A stretch of DNA of 54,595 nt from Caldisphaera sp. (GTDB lineage: Archaea > Thermoproteota > Thermoprotei_A > Sulfolobales > Acidilobaceae). The notes under the pieces are model-generated. The model had not been told where the DNA came from. It searched no databases and saw only the letters and a program-made list of their open reading frames with translations. Positions 1 through 7,717 of this stretch are shown here, one piece after another. The stretch's first letter is position 1; each line of letters starts with the position of its first letter. The stretch covers positions 1 to 54,595 of the forward strand of contig NZ_JAGDXI010000038.1 in NCBI RefSeq assembly GCF_023256325.1, written 5' to 3'. The position numbers and the translations under genes were made by a program.

Positions 1-48
1 GTTTAAAATTTCGTCGAGGCCTTTGATACCCAGCTTTGTTAGAGACAA
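1..48 (-). CDS. KaiC/RecA-like ATPase, N-terminal fragment cut by window edge
   Basis: Only the first 16 codons lie in the window. Reading the minus strand from a TTG at 48-46 gives MSLTKLGIKGLDEILN. The GIKGLDEIL element is typical of the start of KaiC-domain and RadA-like ATPases, which continue into a Gly-rich Walker A loop that would lie beyond base 1. GGTGA, three bases before the TTG, fits the ribosome-binding sites seen elsewhere in the window. A second open frame from an ATG at 73 has no such signature. The family call rests on one short motif, and the function (circadian-like, recombination or signalling ATPase) cannot be decided here. Confidence 0.5.
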   Translation of the reverse strand, partial: MSLTKLGIKGLDEILN

Positions 49-152
49 TATTCACCACTTCAATCCTATCCATTGATGGTATTACATTTTCTGAATATAA
101 ATCTTTTTTCGTTTTTTAAGTACAAAAATTTTTCGTTTTTTAAACTTTTTAA

Positions 153-476
153 CTATTGAATAGAATCTATCATATCTTTAAATGGCTTTTCATCGCCATT
201 CTCTAAAGAATCAACTATACTATCAATTTTTGATGAATCAAAATTTAATGCTCTACATATTATTTTAAATAAAAGCCTTGTAGTGCTACTAGATGAAATT
301 TCTTTTATTAAATTATATGCTTGCAAGGGGTTTTCAATAACTAATAATTTAAAAGACTTCTTATAATAAGTATATGAATTATGATTTAAATTTATGTATA
401 GGCCTAGGGCAACTTTTTTTACAGTTTCATCAATTAATTCTACTATATTGTCAAGCCCCTTGCCCAATAAGTTCAC
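153..476 (-). CDS. Hypothetical protein, about 105 aa
   Basis: A small soluble protein I do not recognise. It is mostly predicted helix with an acidic, Ser-rich middle and no Cys cluster, membrane segment or known motif. The longest frame opens with GTG at 476, but that GTG lies inside a GGTGA ribosome-binding site, so the TTG at 467 (protein starting MGKGLDNIVE) may be the true start. It stands alone between a KaiC-like gene and a small Cys-containing protein. Codon use matches the AT-rich neighbours. The function is unknown. Confidence 0.55.
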   Translation of the reverse strand: MNLLGKGLDNIVELIDETVKKVALGLYINLNHNSYTYYKKSFKLLVIENPLQAYNLIKEISSSSTTRLLFKIICRALNFDSSKIDSIVDSLENGDEKPFKDMIDSIQ

Positions 477-597
477 CAGCTAATTACTATTTATTTCCGT
501 CCGTTTTTATTTTTTGCCTTTAGATAATTAAATTCTATAAAACCAGAATATATAATATTTTATATTCATAATTATGAATTAATAAAATCATATTTAC

Positions 598-888
598 TTA
601 AATTAGTGTGTTAACTATATCCTGAAAATTGTTAGGCATAACTTTTTTATTTTTATAAAGATTTTCATAAACCTTATCCAAATACTCTAGAAACAAAGGA
701 CAAGTGTCAAACCTACCATCTCTATCACATTTAGAATTTTTGTTTTTCATGGTAAGCATCAGAAAGCATTGTACTGTTTTTTTGTCAAAATAAGGGCATA
801 ATTTATATTGTGCTTTAGCGCTTTTTAGCATTTTTAAAATCCATTTTTTCTTTACATCTTGGTCATTTGTCTGCTTTGGTTCACTCAC
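598..888 (-). CDS. Small four-cysteine protein of unknown function
   Basis: About 96 residues, Lys-rich at the N-terminus, with four cysteines in the pattern LCPYF, QCFLML, KCDRDG and TCPLF. The spacing suggests a metal-binding site (zinc or an Fe-S cluster), but no named family is recognised. The frame is open from a GTG at 897. The GTG at 888 is the better start because GGTGA lies five bases upstream of it, giving a protein that begins MSEPKQTNDQ. No operon partner is obvious: the flanking spacers are over 50 bases. Confidence 0.6.
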   Translation of the reverse strand: MSEPKQTNDQDVKKKWILKMLKSAKAQYKLCPYFDKKTVQCFLMLTMKNKNSKCDRDGRFDTCPLFLEYLDKVYENLYKNKKVMPNNFQDIVNTLI

Positions 889-948
889 TTCCCTCACCTA
901 AAAACTTAGTTATTAGCTCGAGAATAATAACCTAATTAGAAAAATACT

Positions 949-1530
949 TTACAAAATAAAAACCAAAACTAAAGATAAAATAAAGAGAAAAACCCATAAA
1001 GCAATGTCCAACCTTAATATTTTTTCTCCATCTAAAGGAGGTATCGGAATCAAATTAAAGAGAGATATATACGCATTTACCCAACCTATCTCTCTAAGAA
1101 AAGCAGAATATAAAGGAAAGCCAAACGATGCTACATACAAAGCTATTGCTATTACTATATTTGTTATGGGACCACCTGCAACAGAGTATAACAAACCTTT
1201 CCTTGATACTGGTCCAAGAGTCCATGTCTTAACATAACCCGGCATCAAAAGCTTAATAGGTAATATTGAAGATACAAGCGTTATTAATACTCCCAATACA
1301 TTAGCAGTATATCTAGAAGCCATATGATATTTTCTTGATAAATACCTATGCATATACTCATGAGAAATAAAACCAACAATAATGCCTATGAATATAGGTG
1401 ACATATAAAAATATAAATTAATTATTTGGCTTCCTCCTAAAGCAATTGCTATAGATAAAACACCTATTATCCATGATAAAGGCTCTCCAATCTCAGCAAA
1501 AATAGCAGCTCTCCACGATTTTTCTTCCAA
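949..1530 (-). CDS. Membrane metalloprotease, M50 (site-2 protease) family
   Basis: Intramembrane zinc protease-like protein of 193 aa with about five membrane segments. The zinc motif HEYMH is at residues 57-61, and the second family motif NLIPIPPLDG at 159-168 supplies the third ligand Asp. Members cleave membrane-anchored substrates within the bilayer; substrate unknown. The compact form without PDZ or CBS domains is common in archaea. It starts at TTG 1530 behind a GGGGG ribosome-binding site. Both catalytic motifs are intact, so it should be active. It is transcribed away from nadM. Confidence 0.85.
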   Translation of the reverse strand: MEEKSWRAAIFAEIGEPLSWIIGVLSIAIALGGSQIINLYFYMSPIFIGIIVGFISHEYMHRYLSRKYHMASRYTANVLGVLITLVSSILPIKLLMPGYVKTWTLGPVSRKGLLYSVAGGPITNIVIAIALYVASFGFPLYSAFLREIGWVNAYISLFNLIPIPPLDGEKILRLDIALWVFLFILSLVLVFIL

Positions 1531-1645
1531 TTTTAACCCCCTCTTATTTTCATGTTAACAGAATAAAAAATAATTAGTAAAGTTCAGATTTAGAAATATT
1601 TATGTTTTTAAGTTTGAGAATATAAAACTTAACTGGGGCATTAAT

Positions 1646-2170
1646 TTGGTAGAGAGGGCATTAATATATGGAAGATTCCAACCGTTTCATCTAGGCCATC
1701 TGAGCTTAGTTAAGTGGTCCTTTGAGCAAGGATTTGATGAAGTAGCCATATTAGTTGGAATGGCCTCTGAAAACTATACTCCTAGAAACCCATTTACTGC
1801 AGGAGAAAGAATAGAGATGGCAAGATTATCAGCAAAAGACAGCGGCATTCCATTAGATAAGATCATAACAGCCACAATACCTACTCTAGAAATCAGCATT
1901 GGATGTGCATATTATGTTTTATCTTATATACCAAAAGTTAAAGCAATTTTAACAAGAAACCCTGTTATAAGTAAGGCATTTGCCGATGCCGGTATTGAAG
2001 TATTAACACCACCACTTTTTAATAGAAACGAATGGAGAGGAGAAGTGATAAGGGAACTTATGGCAAAAAATGATAAAAAATGGAAGAATTATGTTACTCC
2101 TTCTGTTGTAAATTATATAGAAGATATAAATGGGATTGATAGAGTTAGAAAAATAAATTCAGAAGACTAA
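1646..2170 (+). CDS. nadM: Nicotinamide-nucleotide adenylyltransferase, archaeal type
   Basis: Transfers AMP from ATP to nicotinamide mononucleotide, giving NAD+ and pyrophosphate, the late step of NAD synthesis. It is 174 aa, the usual length for archaeal NadM. The nucleotidyltransferase signature GRFQPFHLGH is at residues 9-18. The start is TTG at 1646 with GGGG upstream. It ends convergently with aRF1, the two stop regions overlapping by four bases. NAD synthetase (nadE) is encoded in the same window near 46.4 kb, but not in one operon. Confidence 0.92.
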   Translation: MVERALIYGRFQPFHLGHLSLVKWSFEQGFDEVAILVGMASENYTPRNPFTAGERIEMARLSAKDSGIPLDKIITATIPTLEISIGCAYYVLSYIPKVKAILTRNPVISKAFADAGIEVLTPPLFNRNEWRGEVIRELMAKNDKKWKNYVTPSVVNYIEDINGIDRVRKINSED

Positions 2171-3273
2171 GATATTTTGTATCTTAATATACCCGCTATT
2201 CCCCCAAAAGTTTTGTAAAACCAATCGGATTCAGGCAAGCTATTGGGTATTATAATAACCTTTGCACCTGATTTTTCTGCTTCTTCTTTCCATCTCTCTA
2301 TATTCACATCCTCATGCAAAAGTAAGATTGAGACCATACCCATTTCTAATGATCTCTTAACATCATCTTCTCCATAAACAACTAGCCCGGTATTCCTTGC
2401 TAAATGTCCTTTAAAAGTCTCTAATGCTTCATTAGCCTCTCTGTAAATTGCGAATTGAACAACATTTTGTGCCTTCATTATAACTTCTCTTAAACCTTGT
2501 TCCCCTTGATAGGCAACGTCTATAAGCTCTTTATTGACTAATTGCTGCAACCTATAATCTAAATAACCTCCCTTAACAAAATCTTCCTTAGCATATCCTG
2601 GACCAGCTATTATGATTGCTTTTAGTTTCCCCATTTCTAAATATGGTAAAAAGTAGTTTGTTACTCTTTCCCCTAACCTTTTTAAAAATTCATCAACCAT
2701 TTGTTCTATAATTCTATCAATTCTTCGCTGACTTTGCCCACCCATCATATGCTTTCCAGGTATATAATCTTCCACCTCATCTAAGACTTCAAGCCTACTT
2801 CCCTTTAATATACCTATAGTTGCTTGATCCCTTTCAACTATTACAATACCCACAACATCTTCACTTTGAACCATTTCCTCTAATATTTCTAAGACAAACT
2901 TCTTATCCGTTCTATAATAAAAAACTGGCACCTTTTCTGGAGGACTAAACATATCGCATATGAATTCTCCTGTCTCCATATTTTCTCCGCAAAACGCTAC
3001 CAAACCGTTTGCAGGGATTTTTTGAAGCATTGAAACTCTATCCATAGCTGCTGAAACTGCTCTTTTTACAGCTTGCCTTGTTCTTTTTAGCTTAATGTTA
3101 TCGCTTATTGATAATTCATCCCTTAATAATTGCAATACGTCTCCTATAGGCCTTCCTGGAGGAACATAAAGACTTAGTAAAACAGTTGCTGGTGCATTCC
3201 ATTCTTTTAGTTCCTTTAATACCTGAGCTAATTGTTTTTTATCTATCAACAGCTTTTCTTCTAAGCTTGACAT
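2167..3273 (-). CDS. prf1: Peptide chain release factor aRF1
   Basis: Recognises all three stop codons in the ribosomal A site and triggers peptide release. It is 368 aa, full length for the archaeal/eukaryotic eRF1 family. The peptidyl-hydrolysis loop GGQ is seen in MMGGQSQRRIDR near residue 178, and the PGYAKEDF element of domain 3 is present. The stop-codon decoding loop reads NIKLKRTR near residue 57, where the eukaryotic motif is NIKS; Leu at the fourth place is, as I recall, also found in crenarchaea. It starts at an ATG and overlaps the nadM stop by four bases. Confidence 0.95.
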   Translation of the reverse strand: MSSLEEKLLIDKKQLAQVLKELKEWNAPATVLLSLYVPPGRPIGDVLQLLRDELSISDNIKLKRTRQAVKRAVSAAMDRVSMLQKIPANGLVAFCGENMETGEFICDMFSPPEKVPVFYYRTDKKFVLEILEEMVQSEDVVGIVIVERDQATIGILKGSRLEVLDEVEDYIPGKHMMGGQSQRRIDRIIEQMVDEFLKRLGERVTNYFLPYLEMGKLKAIIIAGPGYAKEDFVKGGYLDYRLQQLVNKELIDVAYQGEQGLREVIMKAQNVVQFAIYREANEALETFKGHLARNTGLVVYGEDDVKRSLEMGMVSILLLHEDVNIERWKEEAEKSGAKVIIIPNSLPESDWFYKTFGGIAGILRYKIS

Positions 3274-3413
3274 CTTTGTTCCCTCTTGGCTATCACACTT
3301 TATTACTATTTAATGAATTCATTTTTATAGTGTATCTAGAGTTAAAAACCTTTTACTTAGTTAAAATTTCCCTTTAAAGTAGGTATATAAAGCTTAATAT
3401 TAAAGTATAATTT

Positions 3414-3785
3414 TTATGAAGCTACTTTTTTATATTGCCTTTCACACATAACAGAAGATATAGCGGATATAGCAGATATTAATGGTCTTACATTGGTATA
3501 AATGGGATCTCTTGGACTAGAGTTCCTCATAACTGCATTTGCCTTATCAGATAAGATGCAGGCCTCAACTTCCTTTACTAAGCTATGCCCATTTTTATTA
3601 TCATAAATTATTTTCTGTATCTCCATCACAAACCCTTGCAATATTGCTTTCCATTGTCTAACTAAAATTAAACTATCGTTAACAGAATTTTTAGATACTT
3701 CAAGCAATCTTTTTTCAGATTTATCTAGGCCCTCTATGTACTTCATTAGCTCCATTTCGATGCCTGCAAGTTCATCAAGTGACAA
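3414..3785 (-). CDS. Hypothetical protein, 123 aa
   Basis: An unrecognised small protein. The first 80 residues look like a helical hairpin or coiled coil (KYIEGLDKSEKRLLEVS), followed by a short Ser/Ala-rich helix (LISAISAISSVMC) that is too weak to call a membrane span. It starts at TTG 3785, eight bases after GGGGAGG, a strong ribosome-binding site that supports real translation. It lies head to tail with the acidic gene at 3863-4222. Function unknown. Confidence 0.6.
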   Translation of the reverse strand: MSLDELAGIEMELMKYIEGLDKSEKRLLEVSKNSVNDSLILVRQWKAILQGFVMEIQKIIYDNKNGHSLVKEVEACILSDKANAVMRNSSPRDPIYTNVRPLISAISAISSVMCERQYKKVAS

Positions 3786-3862
3786 GGCCCTCCCCTTTTT
3801 TATTATATGTAAATAAGATATATAAGGTGTGAATCTAAGAAAATTTGTTTAAAAATTTCTAT

Positions 3863-4222
3863 TTAAAAACCTTCTCCATCTGATTGATTTTCTATAAGCT
3901 CTCCTACTTCTTCAGGCGAGTATCCTCCGCTATTTAGAAGCTCCATGGAATAGAAATAGCCTTGACGGTCAATAATTACAGCCTCATCTTTAAGAAGTTC
4001 GTTTAAAGCGTATCTAATCTTATCTTCGCTAGCTAAACCAGATAAATACCTATGAAAGTCCTTAATACTCATCTTACCATTTTTCCTTAATAAATCCAAT
4101 AAAATGTCCTTCAACTCTTCTTCATTCGGGGCTGTATAAACAACTAAATCTGTGTCCTCATATATTACCGAAAGGTTATCCGATATTACTTTTTCTTCCT
4201 CAACTTCTTTTCCATCAGACAC
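3863..4222 (-). CDS. Small acidic protein with a winged-helix-like core
   Basis: 119 aa. After an acidic tail of about 35 residues, positions 35-95 fit a winged helix: LKDILLDLLRKNGKMSIKDF, a second helix pair around EDKIRYALNELLKDEAVI, and a beta-wing IDRQGYFYSM. The C-terminus is again acidic. It may be a DNA- or protein-binding regulator, but no family is recognised. The start is a GTG with GGTGAT upstream. It is divergent from the regulator cluster beginning at 4390, so the 170-bp spacer carries promoters for both. Confidence 0.6.
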   Translation of the reverse strand: MSDGKEVEEEKVISDNLSVIYEDTDLVVYTAPNEEELKDILLDLLRKNGKMSIKDFHRYLSGLASEDKIRYALNELLKDEAVIIDRQGYFYSMELLNSGGYSPEEVGELIENQSDGEGF

Positions 4223-4316
4223 TTATATCACCAGCTTTTCTTTAGTTTCAGGCAAAACCTATAAATATCTCTGTTTTTCTATATTATATTAACAAAATTC
4301 TGAAAAATTATAAATA

Positions 4317-4338
4317 TTAACATGTAAAAATATGTTAA
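4317..4338. promoter_or_regulatory. Inverted repeat, possible operator of the 4.4-6 kb cluster
   Basis: TTAACAT at 4317-4323 is mirrored by ATGTTAA at 4332-4338 across an eight-base AT spacer. It lies 52 bases before the ATG at 4390, where a promoter or operator would be expected. Autoregulation by one of the winged-helix proteins downstream is a guess from position alone. Confidence 0.35.
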
Positions 4339-4389
4339 CAATTAATGGACATTTATAAATTTTTATTTTATCAAAAAATTGGGGATAAA

Positions 4390-4692
4390 ATGACAACAAT
4401 TAAAGGAAAGCTCTATGAGAAATCAGTAAAAGAAGCATTACTAAGCCAGATGAAGAACAAAATTGACATTAATGAAGCTGTTGAATGGCTATATGAAGAT
4501 TTTGGAATAAAAATAAATGGTTCTTGGGAAAATTTAAGGAGGGCAGTACTAAATAATAGTGAGATAACTCCAAATGATGTTGCAGTTTTCATGATAGAAC
4601 AAGGGGTTGAAGTAGATGAAGGTGCGTGGAGTGTATTGCCAGCAACAGGATTGCGAGGCAATAGACCAAATAATAAACATAACAAAACCTGA
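4390..4692 (+). CDS. Hypothetical protein, 100 aa, first gene of a regulator-like cluster
   Basis: Not assigned to a family. It is helical and charged, with a stretch INEAVEWLYEDFGIKING and a later EITPNDVAVFMIEQGVEV that could each be a small helix-turn-helix. The frame is open from 4345, but ATG 4390 is preceded by GGGGATAA and gives the sensible start MTTIKGKLYE. Its last 77 bases overlap the start of the next gene in another frame, so the two are probably translationally coupled. The C-terminal tail, which lies in the overlap, is low in complexity (NNKHNK). Confidence 0.6.
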   Translation: MTTIKGKLYEKSVKEALLSQMKNKIDINEAVEWLYEDFGIKINGSWENLRRAVLNNSEITPNDVAVFMIEQGVEVDEGAWSVLPATGLRGNRPNNKHNKT

Positions 4693-5275
4693 AAAAGGTG
4701 GAATACCAGGATATAATATTTATCATGTTATAGAAACATTGAGAATTTTTAAAAACAAAGACGTTGGCAGGCCATTTCTTTCCTCATATTTTAATTTGGG
4801 AGAAGCCTCTATAAAAACCATGCTTAGGAGGCTTAAAGAAAACAAACTAATTATACAAATGGGAAAGCGCAATAAATTAACCGATAAAGGAGAAAAAATA
4901 TTAAAAATATTTGAATCTAAATTAAAAATATTTGAATCTAAATTAAAAATAGAAGGGTTAGAAGAATGCGAAATTTTAATAATGGAAATGGAAGCCCCTC
5001 CAAAAGATTTAACTTCTATACATGAAATAAGGGATGAAATAATATCAAATAACTGCAGGATGGCAGTTATTGGTTTTATAGAAAACAACAGTATTGGTTT
5101 TCCAGGTTTACCAGATTACTTACAAAGTGAATTAATAAGATGCTCAGAAGAGTTCTCTAATATTGTTAACCGGGGGGTTATCATTATAACTCCTAAATCA
5201 TGCCTTCAAAGCCTCTATTCTTTTTATGTTGAGATCATAAAACAATGTTGTTTAACTACTAACATTCAGAATTAA
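4616..5275 (+). CDS. Winged-helix protein resembling the archaeal DUF4443 family
   Basis: 219 aa. Residues 35-85 form a winged helix: YHVIETLRIFKNKDVGRP, then a recognition-helix stretch GEASIKTMLRRLKENKLI and a wing ending LTDKGEKIL. This arrangement resembles archaeal DUF4443 regulators, followed by a C-terminal alpha/beta sensor-like domain. An exact 21-bp tandem duplication at 4900-4941 repeats LKIFESK in the linker. The ATG at 4616 lies inside the upstream gene, ten bases after GGGG. The first of the 22-bp dyad motifs lies inside this gene at 5163-5184. The role is probably transcriptional regulation; the effector is unknown. Confidence 0.65.
   Translation: MKVRGVYCQQQDCEAIDQIINITKPEKGGIPGYNIYHVIETLRIFKNKDVGRPFLSSYFNLGEASIKTMLRRLKENKLIIQMGKRNKLTDKGEKILKIFESKLKIFESKLKIEGLEECEILIMEMEAPPKDLTSIHEIRDEIISNNCRMAVIGFIENNSIGFPGLPDYLQSELIRCSEEFSNIVNRGVIIITPKSCLQSLYSFYVEIIKQCCLTTNIQN
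4900..4951 (+). repeat. 21-bp tandem duplication within a coding region
   Basis: Two exact copies of a 21-base unit (4900-4920 and 4921-4941) and a partial third copy run in frame and repeat the peptide LKIFESK in the linker of the DUF4443-like protein. Being 21 bases, the duplication keeps the reading frame; it probably arose by slippage. Confidence 0.85.
5163..5184. repeat. 22-bp dyad motif, copy A
   Basis: Arm TTGTTAACC, spacer GGGG and a right arm GGTTATCAT that departs from the perfect mirror GGTTAACAA at two positions. It lies in the coding sequence of the DUF4443-like gene. Related copies are at 7734-7755 and 13169-13190. Confidence 0.7.
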
Positions 5276-5281
5276 TGAAAA

Positions 5282-5296
5282 CTTAGTAATACTAAG
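5282..5296. terminator. Small hairpin between two cluster genes
   Basis: CTTAG and CTAAG pair across a five-base loop seven bases after the stop of the DUF4443-like gene. The stem is short and no clear T-run follows, so termination is only a possibility. Confidence 0.25.
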
Positions 5297-5343
5297 AAGT
5301 ACCCAGCAAATCTTTTACAATAAAATACAATAAGGGGGGAATA

Positions 5344-6066
5344 ATGAATAATGACAGAATAGATGATCTAATAAATCAAATAAAAAATAATGAAAAGGGG
5401 GGTCCTAGAAGTAGATTAGTTGATGCAATACTTATTTTATTAATATCAAGGCCTATGAGATCTAATGAAATAGCTCAATATTTAAATAAAGAAACAAAAT
5501 ATATTTCTAGCTATTTATCATATTGGAAAGAAAGAGGTTTTGTTGAATATGATATGGGCCTTTGGTATTTAACTCCTAAAGGAGAAGATTTTGCAAGAGA
5601 AATAATATCAAAAACTTCTGATGAAAAATTCAATGAGTTTGTTGCTTTGGCACAAAAGGTAGCGGGTGAATTAGTTAAGAAGACAATAAACGACAAAAGT
5701 AATATCAGCGAGAAAGGTAAAACTAAGGAATCTTTGTCATTTATTGCGAGTAAAACCAATCTAGCAGACAATAAACGACAAAACAGGGTTTCCCAAGTTG
5801 CATGCGTGCTACAACAATTAAAGGATAGCATAGATGAAGAAGAAATGGAAATAACATCGTTTCTCCTTACACACTATGCAAAATATGGAGTAACATATGT
5901 TTATCTGGATCAGATAACGGAAAGACTTAATGCAGACTATAATTGGTTATTAAAAAGGTTAAGAAATTTACAAAGTAAAGGAATTCTTTATATATATACA
6001 GATCCAAGACTTGGTATTAGAGTTGGGTTAACTAGAAATCTTAAGGACATGTTAAAAAATTGTTAG
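5344..6066 (+). CDS. Two-winged-helix protein, WhiP-like replication initiator candidate
   Basis: 240 aa with a winged helix at each end. The N-terminal one spans about residues 20-85 (ILLISRPMRSNEIAQYL, recognition helix around ETKYISSYLSYWKERGFV, wing MGLWYLTPKGE). The C-terminal one spans 160-235 (YLDQITERLNADYNWLLKRL, wing YIYTDPRLGIRVGLTRN). A Lys/Asn-rich linker joins them. This bipartite layout and length match WhiP, the crenarchaeal Cdt1-related initiator that binds origins in Sulfolobus. It starts at ATG 5344 after AAGGGGGGA. A 463-bp AT-rich spacer follows. It could also be an ordinary regulator. Confidence 0.5.
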   Translation: MNNDRIDDLINQIKNNEKGGPRSRLVDAILILLISRPMRSNEIAQYLNKETKYISSYLSYWKERGFVEYDMGLWYLTPKGEDFAREIISKTSDEKFNEFVALAQKVAGELVKKTINDKSNISEKGKTKESLSFIASKTNLADNKRQNRVSQVACVLQQLKDSIDEEEMEITSFLLTHYAKYGVTYVYLDQITERLNADYNWLLKRLRNLQSKGILYIYTDPRLGIRVGLTRNLKDMLKNC

Positions 6067-6529
6067 CATTATAACTAATACTACTTCTTCTGAAATATTA
6101 TAGTATTAAAACTAAGGGGATGAAACCGTAAGAATTCATTATTAATATTACTGTTTGTATAATGATGACTGTATTATTGTTTTAATTAATATAAGAAAAA
6201 TAGATTTGAGTTAGAGGAGATTTTTAGAATGTGTAGTAGTATATATAATATAGCAAACACCATAAAAGAATGATAAAAATAGTGTTTAGCATTATTTTAT
6301 TAAGATAATTTTATTATAAAAGGAAATTTTATAATAGATATACTTAATAGCTTAGATAATTTAATTCAGAAAAGGGAAAAATTACCTATGATGAGTGGTG
6401 ACGTTACTGAAATTGATGATACAGGACACTCTGAGGTTAATATTAATAAAGGAATTTTAACTTTCCCTCAACACTTAGCTTACCAGGTTAAAAACTAATG
6501 AATGCTATTATTAATCAGGTGAAATTGAA
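6067..6529. other. AT-rich intergenic stretch, possible origin region
   Basis: The stretch of 463 bases is extremely AT-rich, with one GC-richer patch at 6115-6129 (AAGGGGATGAAACCG) in which a G-run abuts GAAAC, loosely recalling archaeal origin recognition boxes. A frame open from 6304 to 6498, with an ATG at 6388 giving a 36-residue peptide (MMSGDVTEIDDTGHS...), is unrecognised and may be a small gene or a decayed fragment. Position next to a WhiP-like gene is the main reason to suspect an origin. Confidence 0.35.
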
Positions 6530-7696
6530 TTGTCAATAAGCGATTCAAACAAGAAGGCCAGTCAAGATGATGAAGATGAAGACATTTCTTATTTAAAAGA
6601 AAGAATAAGATATTTAACACAAATGAAAATTTCACTAGAAAGAGATCTTGAGTATTATCGTCAAGAGATGACTAAACTTTTAGAACCACCATATATAGAA
6701 GCCATGCTTTTAGAAGTATTAAACGATGGGAGAGCAATAGTTAAAAGTTCAACAGGACCTAATCTTGTTGTTAAGATAGGAAACAGTATTGATACTTCAA
6801 AACTACGGCCTGGGATATCTGTTGCGTTAAATAATAAGGGCTCTACTATAGTGGAAGTTCTTCCAAACATTTACGATCCATTTGTAGAAGCAATGGAAAT
6901 AGAAGAAACGCCAGGTTTTACATTTAAAGATGTTGGGGGCCTTCAAAACCAAATAAGGGAGATTTATGAAGTAGTTGGCCTACCAATAACGAGGCAGGAC
7001 CTCTTTAAGTCTTTAGGTATAGATCCACCAAAGGGTGTTTTATTATACGGTCCACCAGGAACTGGTAAGACACTACTTGCGAGGTCTCTTGCTGGTGAAG
7101 TAAAAGCTACGTTCATAAGAGTAGTTGCTAGTCAATTTGTTAACAAGTTTATTGGTGAAGGGGCTAGAATCGTAAGAGAAGTTTTTAAACTGGCAAGGGA
7201 AAAGAAACCTACAATAATTTTCATAGATGAAATGGATGCTATAGGATCTAGAAGAATTGAGATGGGGACAAGTGGAGATAGAGAAGTTCAAAGAACTTTA
7301 TTGCAGCTATTAGCTGAGATCGATGGTTTTGATCCTTTAGATAGCGTTAAAGTAATAGCTGCAACCAACAGAGTCGATCTATTGGACCCAGCTCTTCTAA
7401 GGCCAGGAAGGTTTGATAGAATTATAGAAGTGCCATTACCAGATAAAAATGGAAGGTTAGAAATATTGAAAATCCATACAAAGAATATGAAACTTAAAGA
7501 CGTTGACCTAGAATTTATAGCGCAAATTACTGAGGGATTTTCCGGGGCAGAAATAAAGGCCATAACTACGGAAGCAGGCTTTTTCGCTATTAGAGAAAAG
7601 CTCAATTATGTAAATCAAGATCATTTCATTAAGGCTGTTGACAAGGTTAAGAAAAGATTAGAAGAGAAAAAGCAAATACTAGGAATTCATATCTAA
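6530..7696 (+). CDS. pan: Proteasome-activating nucleotidase (AAA ATPase)
   Basis: Hexameric ATPase that unfolds proteins and feeds them to the 20S proteasome. 388 aa: N-terminal coiled coil (about 21-52), OB domain (about 55-115), AAA module with Walker A GPPGTGKT at 174-181, Walker B IIFIDE near 230 and the second-region element LLRPGRFDR. The C-terminus ends ILGIHI, lacking the HbYX tail (hydrophobic-Tyr-any residue) that PAN uses to open the 20S gate. It starts at TTG 6530 after AGGTGA. It could instead be a Cdc48-independent PAN-like unfoldase with another partner, but the domain order is PAN's. Confidence 0.88.
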   Translation: MSISDSNKKASQDDEDEDISYLKERIRYLTQMKISLERDLEYYRQEMTKLLEPPYIEAMLLEVLNDGRAIVKSSTGPNLVVKIGNSIDTSKLRPGISVALNNKGSTIVEVLPNIYDPFVEAMEIEETPGFTFKDVGGLQNQIREIYEVVGLPITRQDLFKSLGIDPPKGVLLYGPPGTGKTLLARSLAGEVKATFIRVVASQFVNKFIGEGARIVREVFKLAREKKPTIIFIDEMDAIGSRRIEMGTSGDREVQRTLLQLLAEIDGFDPLDSVKVIAATNRVDLLDPALLRPGRFDRIIEVPLPDKNGRLEILKIHTKNMKLKDVDLEFIAQITEGFSGAEIKAITTEAGFFAIREKLNYVNQDHFIKAVDKVKKRLEEKKQILGIHI

Positions 7697-7717
7697 TTTA
7701 ATTCTTAACAATTGGTT

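Noticed and set aside
4900-4951. Start of a CRISPR or minisatellite array
   Set aside because: Only two full 21-bp units without spacers, in frame within a coding gene.
6156-6170. Box C-like ATGATGA as another C/D sRNA
   Set aside because: No D box, second C box or closing stem follows at suitable distance.
6388-6498. 36-codon frame in the AT-rich gap as a gene
   Set aside because: No clear ribosome-binding site before the ATG and no recognisable family; kept only as a note in the intergenic entry.
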